From positions 1-64,000 of the forward strand of contig RSEH01000001.1 in the NCBI GenBank assembly GCA_006503475.1: 64,000 bases of DNA, read 5' to 3'. The stretch is from Stentor roeselii (lineage: Eukaryota > Ciliophora > Heterotrichea > Heterotrichida > Stentoridae). Within the stretch, counting starts at the first letter, position 1, and every line of letters begins with the position of its first letter. This document shows positions 49,845-58,754 of the stretch, one piece after another. Below the pieces are notes generated by a model that made no database searches, had not been told where the DNA came from, and saw only the letters and a list, made by a program, of their open reading frames with translations. Both the position numbers and the translations under genes were made by a program.

Positions 49845-50189
49845 ATGTTCGTGACCCGAGTTTTAGCAAAGAAAGTTCTTCTCCGGGCCTACCAGCCTGA
49901 TTATATCGTGATGCCCAGACACGAGGGGCACTGGGTGGACCCTGAAGACGTGACTCGAAGAATCATCAACATTATCAGAGCACACGACCGAATCAAAGAC
50001 CCAAAAATCGTATCACCTGAAAGACCCTTCAAGGAAATGGGACTTGACAACCTCGACCTAGTCGAGATTTTCTTAGAAGTCGAAAAAGACTTTTTCATGG
50101 AGTTCAGTGATGAGCAGGTTGAAAAATTTGCAAAAATTTCTGATGCTGTTGAAGTGGTCTCGAATCATCGGTTCGCTGATGGATATTAA
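49845..50189 (+). CDS. mitochondrial acyl-carrier-protein-like subunit lacking the attachment serine
   Basis: The protein has 114 residues: a short basic N-terminus like a mitochondrial presequence, then an ACP fold. The core MGLDNLDLVEIFLEVEKDFF aligns with the LGLDSLDxVE motif of NDUFAB1, but the phosphopantetheine serine is Asn69 (codon AAC). It therefore cannot carry an acyl chain in the usual way. NDUFAB1 homologues bind LYR-motif proteins in complex I and Fe-S assembly, and the rest of the surface is acidic as in that family. A structural-only complex I role is the likely reading; this is inference. Confidence 0.85.
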   Translation: MFVTRVLAKKVLLRAYQPDYIVMPRHEGHWVDPEDVTRRIINIIRAHDRIKDPKIVSPERPFKEMGLDNLDLVEIFLEVEKDFFMEFSDEQVEKFAKISDAVEVVSNHRFADGY

Positions 50190-50243
50190 CTTAGAAGATT
50201 AGACTTTGAATAGGATTAACCGGGGGAATCGAGTTTTTTATAA

Positions 50244-51038
50244 ATGGAAAAGTGCAGTTCGATTAGTACTCAGAAGAATGATAATGAAAGTGAACAAAAC
50301 AAACTTAAAATAAATATCTCGCTTGTTCTTTTTATCTTAACGGTACTGGCTACTTTGATACTTTTTGGGAACTTGACTGTCGCTTGCTTTACTAATTTTA
50401 CATGCTCGAAGTTCATTCCTAGTCCAGGGTACCTGGGCTGTTTTCGAGGTCATGATCGAGTTTTTATAGCAGGGTGTACTTTGAGTTCATTCACACTTCC
50501 AATATTCTACTTGTCAACTTTTATCAACTTCTCGAACCGATTTTCCGAAGTTAAGAAAAAAAGCTTTGTGATTCTTGCTTGTCTTTCGAGTTTTAGTCTT
50601 CCTGTGCTTTCTTTGAGTGATGAAGTGATTTCTTTTCATTATTTACCAATTGAGTTTATTTATAGGTTTTTTTCTTCTACTTTTGTGGTGGCTAGTTTTA
50701 TGATATTAATGCTTATTATGAATGAAATGCAAATTTTACAGGTTTCTTTGACTGAATCTGAAAAAAAATGGTATCTTTTTTTGAAGGGTGTTGTTGTTTT
50801 TTTAGTTGTATTGATTTGTTTTGATTTTATGCAGTGGAAATATGCAACTAGTGACTTTAAAGGATTTTTATTTAATGAAAAGATGCAGTCGCAGGTTGAG
50901 TGGTTAATCCTCTTCCTCTCCTTATTCCTCCCATCCTTCATATCCAGATTCTTCCGCGAATCAACCTTAACAATCGAGTTAAAAAACCCAATCCAAACCT
51001 CCGAATTCGAGCTTACAAGTATCCTGGAAAATAGTTAG
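50244..51038 (+). CDS. six-span membrane protein, possibly Frag1/DRAM/PGAP2-like
   Basis: The protein has 264 residues with about six hydrophobic segments. The first (LVLFILTVLATLILFGNLTV) is followed by a loop with two Cys and FIPSPGYLGCFRGHDRVFIA, then closely spaced spans. This topology and the IPSPGYLGCF loop resemble the Frag1/DRAM/Sfk1 family, whose members act in GPI-anchor remodelling or lysosomal function. The match is weak. The start is in TTTATAAATG. The stop abuts the stop of the convergent actin-related gene with no base between. Confidence 0.72.
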   Translation: MEKCSSISTQKNDNESEQNKLKINISLVLFILTVLATLILFGNLTVACFTNFTCSKFIPSPGYLGCFRGHDRVFIAGCTLSSFTLPIFYLSTFINFSNRFSEVKKKSFVILACLSSFSLPVLSLSDEVISFHYLPIEFIYRFFSSTFVVASFMILMLIMNEMQILQVSLTESEKKWYLFLKGVVVFLVVLICFDFMQWKYATSDFKGFLFNEKMQSQVEWLILFLSLFLPSFISRFFRESTLTIELKNPIQTSEFELTSILENS

Positions 51039-52178
51039 CTAAAAAGAATACTTATGAATCATAGAAAGTTTAATATTGTTGTCTTCTCCCCATTCATCCT
51101 TCTTAATCACCATGAAATTTCCAAAAGTGCTTAAACTAGCAAGCATACTTCCTCCAATCCAAGCCGCATGTTGCCTAAAAGAGTCTGCATGAACCCTGAT
51201 TTCATTTTCCCCAGCAAGTGGTTCAAGTTTACTTTTAACATCCCTATCAAACCGTTCATAAAACCCTTTCATCATCGTAGTTCCTCCACTCAAAACAATA
51301 TTTCCAAGCATATCAGGTCTCAAGTCCAAGTCGCACTTTCCAATGCTATCCGCGACCTGATCACTGAGTCCCTTGATAGGACTTGCAATAATCGAGGGGT
51401 TAAAAACGATTTCAGCGGCAGTTGCCAGGATGTCCTGATCGACGTTGATGATTTTTCCTCCTGGCAGCTCGTAAAATCGTTTTTCTTCACTCAACAGTTG
51501 CTGACCTTTGCGATATGAAAGAGGCGCGACAGTCATTTCTTCTTTTATCGCCCTTGACACGAAGAGTTGATTAGGCTTCAAGTGGCTGCTGAGCTTTGAG
51601 TGAATGAAAGAAGTGATGTCATGTCCTGCAAGAGGAATCTTTTGAATAGCATGAGGAAGGGCGTATCCTTCAAAGATAGGCACGACACTAGTAAGTCCAC
51701 AGCCGACGTCAACAACAGTGCCTTTGGTCTTTCCTATTGAAAACAAGGAAAGTACCGGCGCGGGCATGATTCCTAAAGAGTTGACTCCGATGGTGTCGAG
51801 AAAGACACTTGCCAGCTTTTGACGATTTTCTCTTGTGTTGAGGATTGAGTCAGTTATCAGGACATTTGCGGAGTTTAGGTCTTCACTCATTGAGGTCTTT
51901 ATTATGTGCTCCCAAACGTATGACATGCACTCCCAGTCCATGTCTGAACTTTTTATCACACCTCGGTCGATTGGAAAGATCAGCGGCTTTTCAGGGTTCT
52001 TTAATATGTCCGGGTTGAAGTCAAAGGTTCTTCCGCGGGACTGCTCTTGACTTTCTCCAACACACATCGCTGTTGGGATGATTATCTTTGGAGCGTCTTC
52101 ACCTGAGTACCCTGCTTTTATGTACCCTGTCCCGTTGTCGATTACGATGAATTCTTTAGTGTCTAGTTCAGCTTCCAT
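51039..52178 (-). CDS. divergent actin-related protein
   Basis: The protein has 379 residues, actin length. It is clearly an actin fold: FIVIDNGTGYIKAGYSGEDA, GVIKSSDMDWECMSYVWEH, VVDVGCGLTSVVPIFEGYAL, NIVLSGGTTMMKGFYERF and WIGGSMLASLSTFGNFMVIK. It is too divergent for conventional actin: residue blocks at 35-60 and the C-terminus (LSMIHKYSF) differ. It was not assigned to a named Arp class. ATP-binding glycine motifs (DNGTG, DVGCG, SGGT) are kept. Confidence 0.93.
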   Translation of the reverse strand: MEAELDTKEFIVIDNGTGYIKAGYSGEDAPKIIIPTAMCVGESQEQSRGRTFDFNPDILKNPEKPLIFPIDRGVIKSSDMDWECMSYVWEHIIKTSMSEDLNSANVLITDSILNTRENRQKLASVFLDTIGVNSLGIMPAPVLSLFSIGKTKGTVVDVGCGLTSVVPIFEGYALPHAIQKIPLAGHDITSFIHSKLSSHLKPNQLFVSRAIKEEMTVAPLSYRKGQQLLSEEKRFYELPGGKIINVDQDILATAAEIVFNPSIIASPIKGLSDQVADSIGKCDLDLRPDMLGNIVLSGGTTMMKGFYERFDRDVKSKLEPLAGENEIRVHADSFRQHAAWIGGSMLASLSTFGNFMVIKKDEWGEDNNIKLSMIHKYSF

Positions 52179-52185
52179 TTATTAT

Positions 52186-53640
52186 TTAAAGCAAAAATGG
52201 CCTTTTTTTTAAACCGTCGCCGTGCATTGGACTTTTACTGAGAGTTGAACGGTTTTTGTTTAAACTACTTTTGGTTTCTTTTAAGAAACTATGGGAAAGT
52301 TGCTTTTTTAACTTGGATTCTTTTTCTAAGGACTTTTCAAGGGTTTCTCGAACTGGGGATTTTTTTTGGGTTTCTTCGAAGAAGGAGTCGAGATTTTTTA
52401 AGGTTTTTCCTGATTTTAAATAAATTCCTTCTTTTGTATAGGCCAAGTCGAGGACCTGGTCGAGGACTTGGATGGAAAAAAGACTCAGTTTTTTGCAGAT
52501 TGGGAATTTTTTTAAAAAATCATTTAAAAGTGATTCGAACCTTGAACCGTAACAAGCTGATGGCTTTGAAGGACTGGAATCTTGGGTTGCAAGAAGAAGT
52601 TTTAACTCTTCGTTTTCCATTTTCATTGATAGGACGTGCATGTCTCCACTTCTTTTTATTTCTTCTGTGAGAAGTTTTAGCATTGCTATTTCTTGGTCTT
52701 TGGCGTTTATTTGGCGGAGTAACATGGTGTCTTCTGTGGTTTCTTTTAAGGATTTGCTTAGAGATATTAACTTTTTGTTGAGGTGGTCTTGGACTTCTTC
52801 TGATCTTCTGAGGAGGGTTCGGGAATTGCTTAGTTCTTTTTCGAGGAATCGGTTTTTTTCTAGTTCGAGTTCATATCGAGTGATTTTATTTAAAAGGTGT
52901 TCTTTTTCGTTTTCGGTTACTCGAAGTCGGTTTTCTAGGGAACTGTTTTGGTTTATTAATTGACGTAGCTGAACTTCCTTCTCCTGCACCAAATCAATCA
53001 GCTCTTTCTCAGCTAAAACCCCTTGTTTCAAAGCCTGATCTCTTTCAAAATTCGCATTTTCCAAACAACTTTCTAAATTTTTAACTTTTTCATTGCAACT
53101 TAAAATCCTATCCCTAAGATGTTCAAGTTGTTTCGCAAGTATTTTAGTGATAGTGCACTGTCTCTTATACTTTCCATAACAATCCGAGTTTTGCATTAAG
53201 TCCTGTGAATCCAGACTAGAATTTTCCATCATAGAGACCAAAGCGAGTTCAGATGCGAAACTTTCTAAAAAATCCTGACTATCATGTTCATTCAATCCCT
53301 TAATAGGAAGTAACTCAATAAGCAGCCTAGGAACATTGACAGGTTCTGAAAAAGTTTTACTAACAGCAGGCTTTCCGGAAGGTATCAAAGGAATCCATTC
53401 AGTTTGCTTTCGAAGCATGACTAAAGGAAACTCAATGTGACTTACCAGTTCTTTCGTGATCGAGTTGCTGATTCGGATGCTGATAGTCTCTGAAGTGTTT
53501 AAATCGTAAGAAGACTGAGACACTTCAGAAAGACTCATCTCGAAAAATTGACCTGATGAAGAAGTCAGGATGAAAGACAAGGAGTCTTTGTTTTGCCAGT
53601 TCTCTTCAAGTAGCAGTATCTTTAGTCTGTGAGTTTTCAT
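52186..53640 (-). CDS. coiled-coil protein with N-terminal C2-like region
   Basis: The protein has 484 residues. Residues 1 to about 115 are beta-rich and may be a C2-like fold (HRLKILLLEENWQNK, VPRLLIELLPI). A long coiled coil follows (about 150-335), then a basic Ser/Lys-rich tail (SPMHGDGLKKRPFLL). No catalytic motif was seen. The pattern resembles centrosomal or ciliary scaffold proteins in general, but no orthologue was recognised. It diverges from the 53659 gene with 18 bp between start codons. Confidence 0.75.
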   Translation of the reverse strand: MKTHRLKILLLEENWQNKDSLSFILTSSSGQFFEMSLSEVSQSSYDLNTSETISIRISNSITKELVSHIEFPLVMLRKQTEWIPLIPSGKPAVSKTFSEPVNVPRLLIELLPIKGLNEHDSQDFLESFASELALVSMMENSSLDSQDLMQNSDCYGKYKRQCTITKILAKQLEHLRDRILSCNEKVKNLESCLENANFERDQALKQGVLAEKELIDLVQEKEVQLRQLINQNSSLENRLRVTENEKEHLLNKITRYELELEKNRFLEKELSNSRTLLRRSEEVQDHLNKKLISLSKSLKETTEDTMLLRQINAKDQEIAMLKLLTEEIKRSGDMHVLSMKMENEELKLLLATQDSSPSKPSACYGSRFESLLNDFLKKFPICKKLSLFSIQVLDQVLDLAYTKEGIYLKSGKTLKNLDSFFEETQKKSPVRETLEKSLEKESKLKKQLSHSFLKETKSSLNKNRSTLSKSPMHGDGLKKRPFLL

Positions 53641-53658
53641 TTAACTTAAGAAATAATT

Positions 53659-54501
53659 ATGTCTGAGGATACTGGGCAAAGATACGTCAATAATCTTGAC
53701 TTTATACTCTCAAGCAAAGGAGATGTCAATGAAAACTTTGAATCGCCGGTGATCACTGAACAGTCTGAAGTTGAATATTCTGAAATGCATTCTGAAATTA
53801 ATTTCATGTTGGAGACTCTCACGCATATCATCAATTCTGAATTTCGATATAAAAGTTTGAGTGATGTTTTTATTCCACCTTTTGATTTCAAGGAATCTGA
53901 ATTGAACTTAAAGGTTTTTTATTTGCAGGACTTGACTTTTGCACTTGCTGAGTTTTTGAAAAGTGGAAAGTTTTTAAAACCGGAGTTTCAGTCTAAGGGA
54001 TTTGATGATGAGATTGAAATGCCTAAACCGAGAATCAGGAAAGATGTTATTACGAAGTTGATTAATTGTCAAGAAGGAGTTACTTTGAATTCGGAGGATT
54101 TGAAACAGTTGTCTGCTTTGCTTGTGGGAAGTACGAGAGATGGAGCAAGTTTTTTACTTGAAAAAAAATCTCACATAACTAAAGAAAAACTTGAGAAAAA
54201 AAAACAAGAATTCAAAACGATTACAGAAGAAAACGAAAAAATCACAATCTTCCTTGAAAAACTTAATCTCGAAAACACTCGACTAGTGAAAGAGTAAAAT
54301 CCACTCAGCCTTAAAAAATTCAAGCAACAAATAAGCATGCTAGAAAAAGAGCTTGTCTTCAGCAAAACAAAATGCGACCAACTAACCCTCCGTTGCAACA
54401 ACCTGCGAGAAGAGCTAATCTTCGAGCGCAAGCGAGTCCAAGACAAACTTCAAACCTCTCCAACCCTTCATACCCTTTCCCTATCTTTCCAAAACCCTTA
54501 A
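53659..54501 (+). CDS. hypothetical coiled-coil protein (spliced)
   Basis: Two exons join through a 15-nt intron at 54294-54308, giving about 275 residues. The N-terminus is acidic; the C-terminal half is a continuous coiled coil (EKKKQEFKTITEENEKITIF across the intron into QQISMLEKELVFSKTKC). The heptad pattern runs through the splice, which supports it. No named family was recognised; small coiled-coil proteins of this kind are common in ciliate basal bodies and cilia. It is convergent with the DYRK gene, with 10 bp between stops. Confidence 0.8.
54294..54308 (+). other. 15-nt intron in coiled-coil gene
   Basis: GTAAAATCCACTCAG, phase 2, A at position 10. Removing it adds about 64 residues of coiled coil. 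Confidence 0.9.
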
Positions 54502-54511
54502 AATCATTTTA

Positions 54512-56014
54512 TTAACTTTTACTTTTCCCTGCTTTCTTCTCTCCAATTTTCTGTTTATTAACAATCCAAGGATGAGCCAAAGCTTCTCCAGGCCTGATTC
54601 GTTTTTCCGGGTCCCACTCGAAGCACTTTTCAATAAACTCTAAAAAATCCTTATCAATACTTTTAACAACATCATCAAGTCGATACATGAAAGGACTGAT
54701 TTCTTTTCCATCATTCAAATTTTTTTTTTTGAGTTTTCCATTTTCAAAGAAGAGACTTTTGCGAGTAGAGACATCAAGTAATGCAGAAGGCGGCATGCCA
54801 AGATAAGAGATGATATGCAAAAGTTGATCATTTTCACATTCCCCAGGCCATAAAGGCTGTCCAGTGTAAAGTTCAATTAAAATACAGCCAAGGCTCCAAA
54901 TGTCAATTGCGCATGTGTAAGGAATTCCAAGCATGATTTCAGGAGCTCTGTAAAAACGGCTTTGAATGTAAGTATGAAGTCTTTCTGATAAAAAACAAGA
55001 TGAGCCAAAGTCAATTAATTTAATCACAGCTTTTTGAGGGTTTACAAGAAGAATGTTTTCTGGCTTCAAGTCGCAGTGGACGATTGAAAGACTTGAGGTG
55101 TAGTCTAAAGCGTTTAGGACTTGCTTTGCGAAACATTTTATAAGAGATGTGGAAAGTCCTTGAAAATGGTTGAGTCTTAAAAACTCGTATAAGTTGATAC
55201 TAATCAGTTCGAAAGTAATGCAGATGTGATTGCGAAACGAAAAATAATTCTTCATCCTGATGATGTTTCTACTGTCTTCTTGGTCATGCTCTCTTAAACA
55301 GTGCAGGACTTTTACCTCGATTGCAGCTTGATGATGAAATTTCGGCTTGTTTTTTATGACTTTCAAAGCAATTTTTTCTTTTTTCTTGTGATCGAAACAC
55401 TCACAAACTTGACCAAAACTTCCTTTTCCAAGAAGATTTAAAATCTCGTAACGATAAGCTATATGATCATTTTTCACTAGTAAGTAATCAGTGTGACTAT
55501 CGTCGAAACCGTTGTTTTCTTGCTCCGGCTTCGGTTTTAACTTGTTGTTTATGCTGCCGACGTAGTAAATTTCACTGTACTTCAAAATTTCTCCATGCTC
55601 GAAAGTAGTTAGCTCGTTTTTCATTAATGACAAAGCTTTTGAGGGTTTCATTGGAAACTCAAGTTTTTCGAATGCGAAATGAGTGCTTTTTGGAGATGTT
55701 GTCAGTTTCAGAGAACGATTTGAACCTGTTGAGTAAAGTCTTGAAGAGTTTTTACGTGTGTTGAGACTTGGGGAACTCAGTTTTAAACGCTTTCCGGATA
55801 CGTTTTTAGAAGTGTTTAGGGTTGTGGATACTTTTAAACTGTTTCTTGTTGGAATTGAATCGATTTTTAGTTTTAGAAGACTTTTCTTGCTTTTTGTTCG
55901 GGTTTGACTGATTTTTGAGGATTTCACAACGATTCTTCTGGATTTTGGGGTTCGGGTGGATTTGTCTGTTGTTTGGTTGGTCACTCGATATGAGTAGTCA
56001 AAAGAAGAAATCAT
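54512..56014 (-). CDS. DYRK-family dual-specificity kinase
   Basis: The protein has 500 residues. The N-terminus (1 to about 180) is basic and Ser/Thr-rich and probably disordered. The kinase domain (about 184-490) has the Gly loop LLGKGSFGQV, ALKVIKNK, HCDLKPENIL with the catalytic Asp, DFGSSC, and the DYRK activation loop YIQSRFYRAPEIM with its autophosphorylated Tyr. HCD replaces HRD, as in many DYRKs. Members control cell growth and cytoskeleton and autophosphorylate on Tyr while folding. It follows the CDPK gene by 17 bp on the same strand. Confidence 0.95.
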   Translation of the reverse strand: MISSFDYSYRVTNQTTDKSTRTPKSRRIVVKSSKISQTRTKSKKSLLKLKIDSIPTRNSLKVSTTLNTSKNVSGKRLKLSSPSLNTRKNSSRLYSTGSNRSLKLTTSPKSTHFAFEKLEFPMKPSKALSLMKNELTTFEHGEILKYSEIYYVGSINNKLKPKPEQENNGFDDSHTDYLLVKNDHIAYRYEILNLLGKGSFGQVCECFDHKKKEKIALKVIKNKPKFHHQAAIEVKVLHCLREHDQEDSRNIIRMKNYFSFRNHICITFELISINLYEFLRLNHFQGLSTSLIKCFAKQVLNALDYTSSLSIVHCDLKPENILLVNPQKAVIKLIDFGSSCFLSERLHTYIQSRFYRAPEIMLGIPYTCAIDIWSLGCILIELYTGQPLWPGECENDQLLHIISYLGMPPSALLDVSTRKSLFFENGKLKKKNLNDGKEISPFMYRLDDVVKSIDKDFLEFIEKCFEWDPEKRIRPGEALAHPWIVNKQKIGEKKAGKSKS

Positions 56015-56031
56015 TAATATAATCTATCTAA

Positions 56032-57525
56032 CTATCTCGCTAGTTTTAACATCATTTCCTTAAACTCATTCAAGTCAATCTCTCCATCTCCGTTCTGATC
56101 AACTTCCTTGATCAAATCCCCCCAAATAGGTTCATTACTATAAGCTCCACTTCCAAGTAACTCCTTCAATTCCGCAGCACTAATCTTTCCGTTACCATCA
56201 GAATCAAAAGTTCTAAAAGCAGAGTCGAGATTATTCTTGCTTAGCAAGTTCTCCTTCTGTGAGCTAGCAAGTAAAAACTCAGAATAATCAATAAACCCAG
56301 AATTATTCGAATCAACCTGCTGCATAATTTTTTCAACTTCTTCAACAGCAGCTTCATATCCAAGAGTATTTTTATAAGCTTCAAGCAATTCTTCTCTGCT
56401 AAGTTTTCCATCTCCATTTTTATCAAGAGCCTTGAAATGTTCAGCTAATTTTTTCGACTCTTCCCTTGAAATGAGCTGAGAAGAAATAAAAGTCAAGACC
56501 GCATGTTGAAGTTTTATTTCAGTGCGAAAAGCTTTCAAATTATTCAGAGAACTGCCTTGGTTTTCAGTTTGTCTAAAGGAGGTCTGGGTGTTAGTCACTA
56601 CCCACTCGTCTTCTAAAGCTTCATAAGCACTGATTCGATCAGCAGGTTTAAACTGCAACATCTTTGAAATAAGTGCCTTTGCTGAAGGAGAGACCCTGCT
56701 CCATTCCTGGTCCTCCATACTATAAGTTCCTTTCTGCACCCTTTCCAGGATTTCTCTGTCATTTCTTCCATAAAAAGGTGGTTTCCCTGAGAGAAGGATA
56801 TATAAAATAACCCCACAGCTCCAAACATCACACTTTTCATTATAATCCCGTTTCAAAACCTCAGGAGCTATATAATAAGCAGTGCCGTACTTTTGAGTCA
56901 TTTTCGACCCAGTATCATAAATTTTCGAAGTTCCAAAGTCGATGATTTTAAGTAGCGAGTCAGGACTATCTTTTTCCAGTAAAAGGTTTTCAGGTTTCAA
57001 ATCTCGATGTACGATTTTATTTGAATGGCAATAAGCGACTGCACTTAAAATCTGCTTCATAAAGTGAGCTGCAATAGGTTCAGTCAACATTCGACTTTTG
57101 ATGATAAAGTCGAATAACTCGCCACCACTCACAAATTCAGTGACTAGATGATAGTACTTCTCATCTTCGTAGAACTCGTAAAGACGGACTATGTTCGGAT
57201 GGTCCGCCTTTATCAAGATGTCCACTTCACTGAAAAACTTTGAATGTTCTTTCATGTCTTTCGTGATTGTTTCTTTTTGGATTGTTTTTATTGCTCGCTT
57301 CTGACCACTGGTCTTGAAAGTTCCAACTCTCACAAAGCCGAAAGCTCCTGATCCTAGCTTGTTACCGATTATGTATTTGTCTTTGATGTTTCCTTTACGA
57401 CGACCTACGAATGTGCTTGAGTCTATTTTGAATTCTTCTTTGTTGCCTGAGTCACTTGGAAGTATTTGCTTCGATTGGGAAGTGCCTTTTGGAATTGGAC
57501 GGTTTTTATTTGGAATACAGCCCAT
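56032..57525 (-). CDS. calcium-dependent protein kinase (CDPK)
   Basis: The protein has 497 residues. MGCIPNKN suggests myristoylation and palmitoylation, hence membrane attachment. The Ser/Thr kinase domain (about 50-308) has LGSGAFGFVRVG, AIKTIQKE, HRDLKPENLL, DFGTS and GTAYYIAPEVL. An autoinhibitory junction leads to four EF-hands: DKNGDGKLSREE, DSNNSGFIDYSE, DSDGNGKISAAE and DQNGDGEIDLNE, all with full calcium ligands. CDPKs couple calcium to motility, secretion or contraction in ciliates and apicomplexans. DYRK lies 17 bp downstream on the same strand, so the two may be co-expressed. Confidence 0.97.
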   Translation of the reverse strand: MGCIPNKNRPIPKGTSQSKQILPSDSGNKEEFKIDSSTFVGRRKGNIKDKYIIGNKLGSGAFGFVRVGTFKTSGQKRAIKTIQKETITKDMKEHSKFFSEVDILIKADHPNIVRLYEFYEDEKYYHLVTEFVSGGELFDFIIKSRMLTEPIAAHFMKQILSAVAYCHSNKIVHRDLKPENLLLEKDSPDSLLKIIDFGTSKIYDTGSKMTQKYGTAYYIAPEVLKRDYNEKCDVWSCGVILYILLSGKPPFYGRNDREILERVQKGTYSMEDQEWSRVSPSAKALISKMLQFKPADRISAYEALEDEWVVTNTQTSFRQTENQGSSLNNLKAFRTEIKLQHAVLTFISSQLISREESKKLAEHFKALDKNGDGKLSREELLEAYKNTLGYEAAVEEVEKIMQQVDSNNSGFIDYSEFLLASSQKENLLSKNNLDSAFRTFDSDGNGKISAAELKELLGSGAYSNEPIWGDLIKEVDQNGDGEIDLNEFKEMMLKLAR

Positions 57526-57834
57526 TAAATTATTAAAGTTGGATAAGTGTGTTAAAGTTTTATTTGAAGTTTTGGAGGATTGAGTTTTGGATTTGGAAAA
57601 ATTAGAAGGTTGATGGAAATTTTAGCTTTAGAGATTAAAAGTTTGGGAATGAGAATTTGGTTAATAGGGATTTTGGTTGTTTTTATTTGAGATGAGAATA
57701 TTTTAGGATTTTCTAGTCACTTCTATTGATGGATGGAAAAAAGGGTGAAAAGAGTGAATTTATTTGAAAACTAACCTGAGAATGCTCAATATAAATACGG
57801 ATTAATGGTACGAAGCATATTGAATACTAGAATA
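57526..57834. other. 309-bp G/T-rich spacer upstream of the CDPK gene
   Basis: No gene seen. The plus strand is G/T-rich to about 57720, then mixed. No repeat or RNA was recognised. It should contain the CDPK promoter. Confidence 0.5.
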
Positions 57835-58491
57835 TTAATCAGAGTCACTTGAAATATAACCAATCTCATCTTTTTCTTCAGCGAAGTGAATCAATAGGAT
57901 TCCATTTAGTCTTTGTTGGTAATCGACATACAAGTGAGGAGTGCTTTCTCCTGAGGAGTTCCAATAAAATCCGTCTCTTTTCTCAGTAACGTCGAGTTTT
58001 ACCTCTTCTTGTCCTTTGGGACTATCACAAAATTTTAAAGTTGATTTTTTCTTTTCGTTTGATTGGCCTAATATCGTTTTGCTTCTCTTTTCAGTTCTTT
58101 CTTTTGGTTTTTGTGTCTGGTTGATTATATTTTGAGATGGACTCAGTGGAGGCTTGGTTTTCTTATTGAGTCGATTTGGACTTTTAGGTTTTGAAGGAAA
58201 TTTTATGTAGGAAGAGTCTTCGATGATTCCAATACTTTCGGAAGATATGTTATTCATTGAAGCTGATTTAAAATCTCTTTGAACGCCTGGAAGAAGAAGA
58301 TTCGAATGAGGGACCTGCAGATAATTTGAGTTTTCTCTAGAGTCCTCAGCGAAAACCACCAGAAGCTCTGGCGCTGGACACGTCATATGTCTTTTATTCT
58401 ACCTGAAACTTACATTTCTCATGAATTTTTTTCTAACAATCCCAGAATCTTTACTCTCTTCAGAAATTTTATCGATGTTTCGCTCTTCCAT
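57835..58491 (-). CDS. hypothetical disordered protein (spliced)
   Basis: Two exons join through a 15-nt intron at 58399-58413, giving about 213 residues. The N-terminal exon adds about 26 residues (MEERNIDKISEESKDSG). The middle is Lys/Pro/Ser-rich and probably disordered. A short C-terminal block (KRDGFYWNSSGESTPHLYVD, then GILLIHFAEE) is more ordered, and the end is acidic. No family was recognised. Without the splice the gene would begin at an internal Met (58386). Confidence 0.68.
58399..58413 (-). other. 15-nt intron in hypothetical gene 57835-58491
   Basis: GTAAGTTTCAGGTAG on the minus strand, phase 0, A at position 10, in-frame TAG at its end if retained. Confidence 0.75.
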
Positions 58492-58754
58492 AATAATCCA
58501 TGCAACTAATCGATTAAGTGATTCAATTAAACATGGTTTTTCATCTATATTCGAGATAAAGGATGAAAATCACTGTGATTTTCCCATATCATCTTAAAAA
58601 TTTCGAAAAGAATTATTAACAGTTGTTTAATTATAAATTATTGAGCTTAAAGAGGACTTTTTAAGAATAACGAAATTTTATCTTAAAATCCTTTTTGATC
58701 TAAAAGACCTTAAAAAGTAAATAATTCAACAAGTAAATTTTAAAGAAATAAACA

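Noticed and set aside
32098-58694. Shared 18-mer (TTTATCTTAAAATCCTTT) at 32098 and 58677
   Set aside because: One chance match of this length is plausible in 64 kb of AT-rich DNA, and the flanks differ.
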